Shown here in pieces: positions 1-7,720 of a stretch of 30,949 bases of DNA. How positions within the stretch are numbered: position 1 is the first letter of the stretch; every line of letters starts with the position of its first letter. A model generated the notes under the pieces. It saw only the letters and a program-made list of their open reading frames with translations, had not been told where the DNA came from and ran no database searches. The stretch is taken from positions 1 through 30,949 of the forward strand of contig QAKH01000047.1 in the NCBI GenBank assembly GCA_003343885.1. The letters are read 5' to 3'. The DNA is from Clostridiales bacterium. GTDB taxonomy: Bacteria; Bacillota; Clostridia; Oscillospirales; CAG-382. A program made the position numbers and the translations under genes.

Positions 1-355
1 ACAAGCAAGCGAAAATAACAAATTATATTTTTCGCGAAACTATGTGCGTTTGCGTGCCATAAACGCCAGCACGCAAACTCAGATCAAAACTTAAACAATA
101 AAGTTCTTTTGCCCCGCTTTTCTCCGAAAGAAAAGCGGGAGAAAAGCGGGTGAGGTCGAGGGCGAAAAGTCCTCGTCGCCCTCCGCAGATGGCGAAATGC
201 CTTTTGCGTTAGGTAAGCGCAGGAAAGGGTGAATTTTTAAGCCGCAAAGCGGCTTAAAAAGAGGGAAAAACCTCACCGGGGGTTTTCCCTTAAATGCTTT
301 TTGGATACCTTATTTTTTTATAATTCTGTACTCTTTATATACCGTTTTTTTAACG
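1..355. other. Gene-free, hairpin-rich left-edge region
   Basis: No credible gene is seen here. The stretch holds four strong inverted repeats in a row: an 11-bp stem at 113-123/129-139 (CCCGCTTTTCT), with a further tandem copy of its right arm at 140-150; an 8-bp stem at 158-165/176-183 (GAGGGCGA); a perfect 12-bp stem with a 3-base loop at 234-245/249-260; and an 8-bp stem at 262-269/283-290 (AGGGAAAA). The region lies downstream of the EamA transporter gene, whose transcript would run into it. It could be a chromosomal intergenic repeat, a structured RNA, or a stack of terminators. A 61-codon minus-strand frame at 91-276 crosses three of these hairpins and has no recognisable start signal, so I do not call it a gene. 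Confidence 0.6.
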
Positions 356-1279
356 TTATTTTTTTGCTTGCATCGGAAACTCATTTTTTGCCGCTTTTTC
401 TGATTTTGCTGAAAACGCCGTGAGAATAAATACCGCAGCAAGAATACAAATAATACCAGCCGCCGCACCCAAAGACAAAGCCTGTCCTTTTATAAAACCG
501 CAGACAGTCGCCACAAGCGGCTCTACAGAAGCAAGTATAGCCGCCTTACCGGGAGAAGTGTACTTGAGTCCGAGAGTGTACAAAACAAACGGCAAAAACG
601 CAGTAATAAGTCCTGACAGAAGCGTGTACAGCAACACAAGATCAATTCGCTCTACGCTTTTTACCACCGACGCAAGAGAGCCCGCGTCACAGACAATAAG
701 AGAGCCGACCGCGGCAATTATAAACGCATAAGCGCTGACTGTGTACGGGTGATACTTTTCAAGCGCCGCTTTGCCGAAAATGCTGTAAAGCGCATAGGCA
801 AGCCCGGACAGTATTCCAAACGCAAAGCCTGCAATGTCAACCGACATTCCTCTGTCAAGTCCCGAAACAAGTACGCATCCGGCAAAAGCGAGTATAAGGG
901 CTATGGTTTTTTTTAACGTAAATGATTCTTTGAAAAATATGGCAGACATCACGGACACCATTACCGGCGCAGTGTACAGAAGTATTGCGGCAATAGAATA
1001 CGACGTGCGCTGTATTGCCAAAAAGTAAAAGCAGGTTAACGACAGGATACTGAGCAGTCCAAGTCCGATAAACATCCATAGGTCTCGGATATGTATAACC
1101 AATAACTTTTTGTCTTTGACCAACAAAAAGATTACATACATTACAGCTGCCGAACAAATGCGAAGCAGTGCGGCATTCATTGTAGAAAAGCCTAAAGACG
1201 TTAACAAATCAACAAAAACGCCCATAGTTCCCCAAAGAGAACCTGCCGCAAGAATAAGTAAAAAAGAATATTTTTTCAT
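356..1279 (-). CDS. EamA/DMT-family transporter
   Basis: About 307 residues with the alternating hydrophobic segments expected of a ten-helix drug/metabolite transporter made of two EamA repeats. The first repeat opens with SLLWGT-like residues (AAGSLWGTMGVF near residue 15) and the second has GILSGLAYALYSIFGKAAL in mid-protein, ending with the typical TSPGKAAILASVEPLVA stretch. It would export or import a small metabolite across the cytoplasmic membrane; the substrate cannot be read from sequence. I chose the ATG at 1279 (MKKYSFLL), which begins directly at the first membrane segment and has AAAGGTAGG upstream. The frame stays open to an ATG at 1357, but that would add a basic, non-membrane leader without a good ribosome binding site. 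It lies downstream of the YbaK-like gene, from which it is separated by a terminator-like hairpin. Confidence 0.88.
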   Translation of the reverse strand: MKKYSFLLILAAGSLWGTMGVFVDLLTSLGFSTMNAALLRICSAAVMYVIFLLVKDKKLLVIHIRDLWMFIGLGLLSILSLTCFYFLAIQRTSYSIAAILLYTAPVMVSVMSAIFFKESFTLKKTIALILAFAGCVLVSGLDRGMSVDIAGFAFGILSGLAYALYSIFGKAALEKYHPYTVSAYAFIIAAVGSLIVCDAGSLASVVKSVERIDLVLLYTLLSGLITAFLPFVLYTLGLKYTSPGKAAILASVEPLVATVCGFIKGQALSLGAAAGIICILAAVFILTAFSAKSEKAAKNEFPMQAKK

Positions 1280-1382
1280 AAACGGGTTACCTACCTTTTT
1301 CCGTCCGTGTATAAGCTTTGCAAATTTTCTGCCTATCCTTCTGCATATCATATCCATGGTACGGCGTCAAAAACTCCGTATA

Positions 1383-1412
1383 AATATAGCGGAAGTACAC
1401 TGCGGCAGGCAA
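1383..1412 (-). promoter_or_regulatory. Possible promoter of the EamA transporter gene
   Basis: On the minus strand, TTGCCT (1407-1412), an 18-base spacer and TATATT (1383-1388) resemble a sigma-A promoter. It sits between the terminator-like hairpin of the upstream gene and the ATG at 1279, leaving a leader of roughly 95 bases. Only the sequence match supports it. Confidence 0.35.
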
Positions 1413-1448
1413 AATGACGGAAATATGCGAAATATGCTTAAATAAAGT

Positions 1449-1472
1449 TACGCCGGAGAATAATCCGGCGTA
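1449..1472 (-). terminator. Hairpin after the YbaK-like gene
   Basis: Perfect 9-bp inverted repeat TACGCCGGA/TCCGGCGTA with a 6-base loop, located 10 bases past the stop codon of the minus-strand YbaK-like gene. On that strand it is followed by the U-rich ACTTTATTTAAG, so it probably works as an intrinsic terminator. Confidence 0.65.
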
Positions 1473-1481
1473 TATCCTGTG

Positions 1482-1952
1482 TTATTCCGGAAGCTTGCAG
1501 ACTTTTACCCAGCCGGAAGAATTTGAATATTTTTCGAGCTCGTCGAGCGTCAGCTTGACGGCGCTGTTTGAAGAGCCTGCGGCAGGAAAAACAAAGTCGA
1601 AGCGTTTAAGCGACTCATCGAGATAAACCTTTACGCCTTCGTTTATTCCGAACGGGCAAACTCCGCCGACAGCGTGTCCGATTTTTTCCTCAACCTCTGC
1701 CGGACTCAACATCTTGGCTTTAACGCCGAAAAAGTCCTTAAAGCCGTGATTGTCAACTCTTGCGTCACCTGCCGCTATTACCATTACGGGTTCGCCTGCA
1801 ACATCAAAAGTGAGTGATTTTGCGATTCTGCACGGTTCGCAGTCCAAAGCTTTTGCGGCAAGCTCAACCGTGGCGCTTGACACGTCAAAAGTGTATATTC
1901 TGTCAGCCGCTCCGCATTGTTCAAGATAGTTTTTTGCTTTTTCAAAAGACAT
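1482..1952 (-). CDS. YbaK/EbsC-type aminoacyl-tRNA deacylase
   Basis: A 156-residue protein that is the YbaK/prolyl-tRNA editing domain from end to end, matching the family's usual length of about 160. Visible family landmarks are the conserved lysine in RIAKSLTF (near residue 45), the GDARVDN segment, and the glycine-rich GGVCPFG loop near residue 116. Relatives hydrolyse mischarged tRNAs in trans, typically Cys-tRNA(Pro) (YbaK) or Ala-tRNA(Pro) (ProX type), in the cytoplasm; which one applies here is not decided by sequence. The start ATG has AAGGAGAG eight bases upstream. The window also encodes a prolyl-tRNA synthetase (26810-28267) of the type that lacks the internal editing insertion, which gives a plausible client. 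It is followed by a terminator hairpin. Confidence 0.9.
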   Translation of the reverse strand: MSFEKAKNYLEQCGAADRIYTFDVSSATVELAAKALDCEPCRIAKSLTFDVAGEPVMVIAAGDARVDNHGFKDFFGVKAKMLSPAEVEEKIGHAVGGVCPFGINEGVKVYLDESLKRFDFVFPAAGSSNSAVKLTLDELEKYSNSSGWVKVCKLPE

Positions 1953-2038
1953 TGTAAATACTCTCCTTGGGGTTATGTAAAATAAAAAATTCTTTTGCTA
2001 TGTGCTATGTATTTTTTAGTATATTGCTGAGTATTTTT

Positions 2039-4318
2039 TCAGAGTGAAATTATTTTTGCGCCGTATCCGGCAAGCATCTCCGCTTCACGGTTTTGACAGG
2101 ACAGCACTATTACCTGATATTTTGTTGACAGTTCTTCAAGCATTTCGCATACCGACGAAAGCCTTTTGTCGTCAAGCCTTATAAAAGCGTCGTCAAATAT
2201 AAGGACAGGCGGCTCATTGTAGAGATATTTGTCAAGCGTAATACGCAAGCACAGGTAAGCCGCGTCTAATGCTCCTGAGCTAAGATAATCGGTGTTTCTG
2301 AATTCTGCGTCTCCTTTTTCCAAAAAACTGAGAGAAAGGTCGTTGTCTACCGAAAGAGACTCGTATTTGCCTCCGGTCATTTTTGAAAACATTTCCGACG
2401 CCTCTTTTGTAAGAAGAGGAGAAACGTTTCCTCGCATTGACTCGTGAGCCTTTTCAATTGCCTCGGACGCCATCTGCAAGGCTGCATGTTTTTTCTCAAG
2501 TTCTGAGATTTTTTCCGATAATATATTTATGTTTGAAGCAAGCTCGTCCGGCTTTTCCATATTTCCCGCAATCATATCGGCTTTTCTTTCAAAATCACGT
2601 TCCTGCAAACGCAAGCCTTTGTTCGCTTCTGTATAAAATGCTATTTCCCGTTCGACCTTCTGAGTTTCTCTCATAGGAATTGAAGAGTCATATGTTTCGG
2701 CCTTTCTCTTGAGTTTATCTAAATCCCCGGCACTCTGAACAAGAGCGTCAAGTACTGCGGCGTCTTTGGAAGCTGCTCTTGATAAGTCCTCAAGACAAGA
2801 TATAGAAACGGATAGTTCACGGATATGCTCAGAAGCGATTTTTTGCAGTTCCGAAGTATCTGAATAGGATATTTGAAATCCTGTCTTGTCAAGCATGGAA
2901 CAGAGCACGCTTGCCGCGTCAGCCTTTGCATCTCTTGCCATTTCAAGAGCGACCGAGGCAGCGTCGCAGCGGGATTTTGCCGCCGCCGAGGAAGAGGAAA
3001 AAACGTCGTAATTTTCCAGAAAATATTCCATTTCGGATAAATCCGAACATTCGAAGCTGCAGTATAATTTTTCGAGGTGCTTTTTTATTTTGCTGCCTTT
3101 GACGGCAAAAATAACAGCGCCGAAAGCAGGGATTATTGACAGTAAAACAGAGTACCACGGAAATTTTCCGGACAGACATGCCGAAAGTGTGAGAACAAAT
3201 ATCGGTACGCACAGAAAAAGACAAGCAAATATTGCCTTATTAAGTGAGGATAGTCGGCGTTTTAAGCTGGTAATATCTTTTTTAACTTCTGAAGCGGTCT
3301 TTGAAGTGCTGTGAAGAAGATTGTTGAATATCATCTGACGCTTGTTCGTGTAGCAGCTTTCAAGTCCTTGGGAAGCGGCGTCAAACTCCTTTTGGGCGTT
3401 GGAGCATGCCGCGTCTAAAGAAGAAAGATTAATAAGCGCCTTGTTCATTTCCGCAAGATAGTCCCTGTCAGGCAGAAAAGATGAAAATGTCATCTGCGCA
3501 CACTTTTTTTCATAATTTTCTGTACTAAGGCGTGATCTTTGCTGTGCGTCCTCTATTTTTTTCCACAAGCACAAAGCGTTATATGCTTCAATGTTGTCGC
3601 TTTCTTTTTGCAGCTTGTCCAATGAAGCGTTGTTCTCGTTCAAACGCTGACGTACCTTGTCAAGAGAGGCTTTTGCCGAAATAAGCTCTCTGTGTGCGCT
3701 TCGAAGTTTTTCCTGGCGTTCAAGCAGTCTTGCAAGTTCAAGCCGTATTTCATAAAGCTCTCCGCTTTTTGCTGTTTTTCCGAGAATTGACTTTTTTAAG
3801 TTTTCAATTTTTTTTAAGGCGGCGTCGCTGTCAATCGAGCTGTCCGCAGAAAAGACCATGTTTTTTATGGCTGACGAAAGTGTAGAGGTGTCGTCGAAAA
3901 AAAGATCGGACGAACCGATAAATGACGTTTTGTCAAAAGTATCCGAGTTTACTCCGAGTATTGCTTCTCCGGCGCATATACCGGAAAAGGCAGGCTGTCC
4001 GTTTTGGTCGGCGGCTGAAAAGGAGGATCGCTGCGCCTGTTCTCGGCGCAAGGTATAATCAGTGCCGTTTTCGGTGGAAACTGACATTTCTCCTTTGCAT
4101 ACCGACTCATCCCACGGAGTATATTTTTTTTTGTCATTCTGGGCGACAGAGGAATTTCTCGGAGAAGTGAAGCCGTAAAGCATAAACCGAATAAATCTTG
4201 CAAGAGAGCTTTTGCCCGATTCATTTTCACCGGTAATTACATTTATTCCGGTGGAAAAATCTATCCTCTGGTTTTTAAGCTTGCCGAAGCTTTCAACAAA
4301 AAGGGAGCGAATTTTCAT
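2039..4318 (-). CDS. YhaN/SbcC-like AAA ATPase with central membrane hairpin
   Basis: A 759-residue protein of the SMC/Rad50-like ATPase superfamily. The N-terminus carries Walker A (GENESGKSS, residues 30-38) directly after the typical opening in which the first strand leads into FGKLKN. Long charged heptad-like stretches (about 165-350 and 410-640) look like coiled coil. The C-terminus has an ABC-like signature (YLSSGALDAAYLCLR, about 678-692) and Walker B (LIFDDAF, about 706). Where Rad50/SbcC would have a zinc hook there is no CxxC; instead two hydrophobic segments (about 361-382 and 388-406) form a membrane hairpin, as in Bacillus YhaN, although this protein is shorter than YhaN's roughly 960 residues. 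YhaN-like proteins are usually encoded beside an SbcD-like phosphoesterase (YhaO); no such partner is encoded next to this gene. A role in DNA end processing is inference only. Confidence 0.82.
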   Translation of the reverse strand: MKIRSLFVESFGKLKNQRIDFSTGINVITGENESGKSSLARFIRFMLYGFTSPRNSSVAQNDKKKYTPWDESVCKGEMSVSTENGTDYTLRREQAQRSSFSAADQNGQPAFSGICAGEAILGVNSDTFDKTSFIGSSDLFFDDTSTLSSAIKNMVFSADSSIDSDAALKKIENLKKSILGKTAKSGELYEIRLELARLLERQEKLRSAHRELISAKASLDKVRQRLNENNASLDKLQKESDNIEAYNALCLWKKIEDAQQRSRLSTENYEKKCAQMTFSSFLPDRDYLAEMNKALINLSSLDAACSNAQKEFDAASQGLESCYTNKRQMIFNNLLHSTSKTASEVKKDITSLKRRLSSLNKAIFACLFLCVPIFVLTLSACLSGKFPWYSVLLSIIPAFGAVIFAVKGSKIKKHLEKLYCSFECSDLSEMEYFLENYDVFSSSSAAAKSRCDAASVALEMARDAKADAASVLCSMLDKTGFQISYSDTSELQKIASEHIRELSVSISCLEDLSRAASKDAAVLDALVQSAGDLDKLKRKAETYDSSIPMRETQKVEREIAFYTEANKGLRLQERDFERKADMIAGNMEKPDELASNINILSEKISELEKKHAALQMASEAIEKAHESMRGNVSPLLTKEASEMFSKMTGGKYESLSVDNDLSLSFLEKGDAEFRNTDYLSSGALDAAYLCLRITLDKYLYNEPPVLIFDDAFIRLDDKRLSSVCEMLEELSTKYQVIVLSCQNREAEMLAGYGAKIISL

Positions 4319-4423
4319 TGAGCTGTCCTGCCTTTCATTTGCCTTTGAAAATAAAGATGAATGTGTGCTGTCAGTTACTTTACTTATTATAATTATCCGT
4401 ATGCTTTATGGCTGCTTGTACTA

Positions 4424-4453
4424 ATTATAATATACAAATATACAAATATACAA
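4424..4453 (-). promoter_or_regulatory. Likely promoter of the YhaN-like gene
   Basis: On the minus strand, TTGTAT (4448-4453), an 18-base spacer and a perfect TATAAT (4424-4429) lie about 105 bases before the ATG at 4318. The -35 and spacer are built from three tandem TATACAAA units (as read on the plus strand). Confidence 0.5.
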
Positions 4454-4454
4454 A
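4431..4454. repeat. Three tandem copies of TATACAAA
   Basis: Three perfect 8-bp copies, at 4431-4438, 4439-4446 and 4447-4454, occupy the gap between the DnaD-like gene and the YhaN-like gene and overlap the predicted -35/spacer. This could be a protein-binding array or simply low-complexity AT-rich sequence. Confidence 0.7.
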
Positions 4455-4498
4455 CAGTTGCTGTCCCCGTAGTTACTCAAACAGTCGGAGCTCTTTTG

Positions 4499-5506
4499 TT
4501 ACGACAAATCCGGCTTTTCAAAATAATCCTCAAGATTTATGTCAAGCCTTCCGTCCGATGAAGATGCAGTGGAGAGGGAAGAGGAGGAGGACTGAGAAGA
4601 AAAGAACTCGTTTACCTGTTCAGGGGTTTGCAGTCCGTTTTCGTGCCAGTTTATAAGAATTTTAGACATATACGCGACCTGCGGTTTGTTTATTTTGGCT
4701 ACGGTTTTTTCGTATGCAAGAGAGATTAGCTGTTCGGAAAAACCGTATTTGCTTTCCCAGGAGTCAACAATCGAGCTTTCAGACTTAGAGAGAGCACGCT
4801 GTCCGGCGCCGATAATGCGCTTTACCATTTCACGGTATTTGTCACGCTTTTCCTGCATGCGCAGATAATTATCAAATTCGGCGTAGGTTTTTATGCCTTG
4901 CTCGGTTATATTCATAACGGTTTTTTGTATGTAGCGCGGAGAGGTTTTTCCTTTTGAAATGCAGTATTGAGCAACGCCCATAATCAGTTCGCAGTCAATC
5001 CCGAGCGTGTCGTAAAGATAAAGTATAATGCCTTGTTCTGCGGCGTTATACATGTGACCGGTGTGTTTTTCAAGATAATTGATAAGGCTTCCGAATTCAG
5101 AGTTTTCACTTCGTGCCGAAGCGATTTCAGCAAGCGTATAGCTGTCAGACGGCTTTTTTGCGGTTATGTCGGTGGGTGCGGCTGTGTTTTTTTTGTCATT
5201 TGCCGAAGGCTTTTCGGCTTTCGCAGCTGTCACTGCAGTATCTCCGGAAAATTCGGATCCGTTTTTTTCCTCAAAGTCGGTTTCATCTTCTATAACTCCG
5301 GCACATCTCCAAAACGCAAGCGCCGCATTTACAGACTCTGCAGTTTCATCAAGCTCCCTGCATGCGTTTTCCACACAAAAACTGTCGCCGTGTGAAAATA
5401 TGTAGTACAACAGCTTGAGTTCTGTTTTTTTCGCACGGTTAAGATATTTTGTCTCTATCTTTGGCATTATAAATACATTTTTTGTGTGTTTATCAGTGAT
5501 TTTCAC
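4499..5506 (-). CDS. DnaD-domain (DnaB_2/phage DnaD type) replication protein
   Basis: A 335-residue protein with an N-terminal winged-helix-like part (about 1-75), a low-complexity acidic/alanine linker (about 76-120), and two C-terminal DnaD/DnaB_2 helical domains. The first spans about 120-215 (LINYLEKHTGHMYNAAEQ through TSPRYIQKTVMNITEQGIKT) and the second about 240-305 (QVAYMSKILINWHENGLQT). Each contains the characteristic Y-[IM]-xx-[IV]-L/Vxx-W/I-xx-xG-[IL]-x-T pattern. Family members help remodel DNA and load the replicative helicase at origins or restart sites in Firmicutes. The start is GTG at 5506, chosen because AAAGGAG sits seven bases upstream. A serine-rich tract (SSQSSSSSLSTASSSDG) precedes the C-terminus. 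It lies 101 bases downstream of the RNase J gene on the same strand. Confidence 0.88.
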   Translation of the reverse strand: MKITDKHTKNVFIMPKIETKYLNRAKKTELKLLYYIFSHGDSFCVENACRELDETAESVNAALAFWRCAGVIEDETDFEEKNGSEFSGDTAVTAAKAEKPSANDKKNTAAPTDITAKKPSDSYTLAEIASARSENSEFGSLINYLEKHTGHMYNAAEQGIILYLYDTLGIDCELIMGVAQYCISKGKTSPRYIQKTVMNITEQGIKTYAEFDNYLRMQEKRDKYREMVKRIIGAGQRALSKSESSIVDSWESKYGFSEQLISLAYEKTVAKINKPQVAYMSKILINWHENGLQTPEQVNEFFSSQSSSSSLSTASSSDGRLDINLEDYFEKPDLS

Positions 5507-5557
5507 CTGTTTTCTCCTTTTACTTTTTTAAAAAGCATGCCGACAAAACAAAACGGC

Positions 5558-5604
5558 GGTGCAGCACAGGTACCGGGAGCTGTATAATTCCCGTGCCGCA
5601 CACC
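5558..5604 (-). terminator. Imperfect hairpin after RNase J gene
   Basis: Directly after the RNase J stop, the minus strand can form an imperfect stem (outer GGTG/CACC and inner CGGGA/TCCCG blocks) followed by the U-rich GCCGTTTTGTTTTGT. It may be a partial terminator between RNase J and the DnaD-like gene. The stem has mismatches, so confidence is modest. Confidence 0.4.
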
Positions 5605-5607
5605 AAA

Positions 5608-7338
5608 TCAGATTTCCATGATGACGGGAAGTATCATCGGCTTTCTTTTCGTAATCGTGTAGATATATGAAGTGAGCGAGTCCTTGATTTTAGATTTTAT
5701 AGTGTTCCACTCGTCAACTTCGTTTTCAAAGCATTTTTCAATAGTGTCCTGAGCAATGCTTCTCAGTCCGTCCATAAGCTCCTCGGCTTCTTTAACGTAT
5801 ACAAAGCCTCGGGAAACGATATCAGGCCCTGACAGAATTTCTTTAGTTTCAAAGCTGATAGTTGCGACAACCACAATCAGTCCGTCCTGAGCGAGGTGCC
5901 TGCGGTCACGAAGCACAACGCTTCCGACATCTCCGACTCCAAGTCCGTCGATGAGAACTTTTCCTGACTGTACTCTGTCCTGTGTTTTTACGGAATTTTC
6001 CGAAAGCTCAATTACCATTCCAAGCTCAGGAATAATGATATTTTTTGGGTCCATACCCATTTCAAGCGCAAGATCCGCATGGGATTTCAGATGACGGTAT
6101 TCTCCGTGAATGGGAATAAAATACTGAGGCTTTATAAGAGACTGAAGTATTTTTAATTCCTCTTGACAAGCGTGACCCGAAACGTGTACGTCGGCAACAG
6201 CGTCGTTGAGGAGCGTTACGCCCTTTTTGAGAAGCTCGTTGACAATTTTCGTGACAAGCTTTTCGTTGCCTGGAATTGTGGTTGCTGAAATTACGACAAG
6301 ATCGGAATCGGAGAGGGAAACCTTGTCGTGCTCGGCAAACGCCATGCGGTAAAGAGCGCTCATCGGCTCACCCTGAGAACCTGTCGTTATAATAGTCAGC
6401 TGATCAGGCTTGTATCTTTTAATGTCGTTTATATCAATGAGCGTTCCTTCCGGAATGTCCATATAGCCGAACTTTTGGGCAGCCGCTATGACGTTCAGCA
6501 TGCTTCTGCCGGTAAGGGCAACTTTTCTGCCGTATTTATGAGAGAAGTTTATAATTTGCTGTACACGGTGAACATTTGAGGAAAACGTGGCAATAACTAT
6601 TCTCTTGTCACAGCCTCTGAAGATACGGTCAAGAGATTTTCCAACCTTGCGTTCCGACATGGTAAAGCCCGGACGTTCGGCGTTGGTGGATTCGCCGAGC
6701 ATGGCGAGTACGCCTTTCTTGCCTATTTCCCCGAAACGGGTAAGGTTTATCGGTTCACCTTGTATCGGAGTCAGATCTATTTTGAAGTCGCCGGTACAAA
6801 CAATGGTTCCGGCAGGGCAGGTGACAGCTATTGCGCAGGCGTCGGCAATCGAGTGATTAACCCGTATGAATTCGGCGGTGAAATATTTGCCGAGCTTTAT
6901 TACGTCTCCGGAATTTACCTGATTAAGCCTTGCCGCCTTTTCAAGTCCGTGCTCAATGAGCTTTCCCTCAACAATTCCGAGAGTTAAAAGCGTCCCGTAA
7001 ACGTCAGGGTTAACAAGCCTTAATACATATGGCAAGGCACCGATATGGTCTTCGTGACCGTGTGTTAGAAGAATACCCTGGATTTTGTCGGCATTTTCCT
7101 CAAGGTATGCCGTATCCGGAATGACAAGGTCAACTCCGAGCATGCTTTCATCGGGAAATCCGAGACCGCAGTCAATTACCACCAATTCATCGGCATACTC
7201 GATAACCGTCATGTTTTTTCCGATTTCACCGATTCCGCCTAAAGGAATAATTTTCACCTTTTCTTTTTTGGCGTTTTTTTGTCCTTTTGCAGACCTTGTT
7301 CTCGGAGCGTTATTTTTATTTTCTGTTTTTGTTGTCAT
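5608..7338 (-). CDS. rnj: Ribonuclease J
   Basis: A 576-residue metallo-beta-lactamase/beta-CASP nuclease of the RNase J family (usual length about 555; the excess is a basic N-terminal extension of about 25 residues). The two-metal site is visible as HGHEDH (93-98), with further ligands in VNHSIADA and the GDFKID aspartate. The beta-CASP part contains STNAERPGFT, TTGSQGEP and HVSGHACQEE, followed by IHGEYRHL and the RNase J C-terminal domain (SGPDIVSRGFVY). RNase J acts in the cytoplasm as a 5'-3' exonuclease and endonuclease in mRNA decay and rRNA maturation. Paralogues J1 and J2 cannot be separated here, but all catalytic residues are present, as in J1. The ATG at 7338 has GAAAGGATG upstream at a slightly long spacing. 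Confidence 0.96.
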   Translation of the reverse strand: MTTKTENKNNAPRTRSAKGQKNAKKEKVKIIPLGGIGEIGKNMTVIEYADELVVIDCGLGFPDESMLGVDLVIPDTAYLEENADKIQGILLTHGHEDHIGALPYVLRLVNPDVYGTLLTLGIVEGKLIEHGLEKAARLNQVNSGDVIKLGKYFTAEFIRVNHSIADACAIAVTCPAGTIVCTGDFKIDLTPIQGEPINLTRFGEIGKKGVLAMLGESTNAERPGFTMSERKVGKSLDRIFRGCDKRIVIATFSSNVHRVQQIINFSHKYGRKVALTGRSMLNVIAAAQKFGYMDIPEGTLIDINDIKRYKPDQLTIITTGSQGEPMSALYRMAFAEHDKVSLSDSDLVVISATTIPGNEKLVTKIVNELLKKGVTLLNDAVADVHVSGHACQEELKILQSLIKPQYFIPIHGEYRHLKSHADLALEMGMDPKNIIIPELGMVIELSENSVKTQDRVQSGKVLIDGLGVGDVGSVVLRDRRHLAQDGLIVVVATISFETKEILSGPDIVSRGFVYVKEAEELMDGLRSIAQDTIEKCFENEVDEWNTIKSKIKDSLTSYIYTITKRKPMILPVIMEI

Positions 7339-7720
7339 TAAATCAAATCATCCTTTCTGTCTTAACCGTACCGGAGGGTACAAAAATACCCCGTTACTCA
7401 GAAATAAACTCCGGAGCGGCTTGAATTTATGTATTTAGTATTATTTATAATAGCAGCGATTTCCCGGCTGCATATAACCAAATTAAATGTTTATCAAAAC
7501 GCATGCGCTTAGGTAAAATCGAAAACACATATTTTAAAACTATACTGCGTATGCGTGTAAGCACAAAATCACGCAAGGCATGAAAACAAAGGCAAAGACA
7601 CTAAAATGAAATGTTCTTTGTCGGTTGACCGAAGATAAATCTTTATCCTCAGAATTTATTGCGCAAAAGTCAAGTTAGAGGAAGTACAAATAAATACAAA
7701 ATAACAACGGAGGGAAAACA
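7339..7720. other. Intergenic region and RNase J leader
   Basis: About 380 bases without a gene between the CobW-type gene and RNase J. On the minus strand an extended -10-like element (TGCTATTAT, with the TATTAT at 7447-7452) lies about 110 bases before the RNase J start; its -35 is poor. Close to the ribosome binding site two short stems share bases and cannot form together: GTACC/GGTAC at 7368-7381 and GGGTA/TACCC at 7376-7391. Nothing else is recognised. Confidence 0.45.

Noticed and set aside
91..276. 61-codon minus-strand frame
   Set aside because: It crosses three strong hairpins, has no convincing ribosome binding site, and its product looks like translated structured repeat sequence.
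4431..4454. Iteron array marking a replication origin
   Set aside because: Only three 8-bp AT-rich copies, no replication initiator gene of plasmid type and no DnaA-box cluster nearby.
4967..5395. 142-codon plus-strand frame antisense to the DnaD-like gene
   Set aside because: It is wholly inside a well-supported gene on the other strand and shows no family features or start signal.
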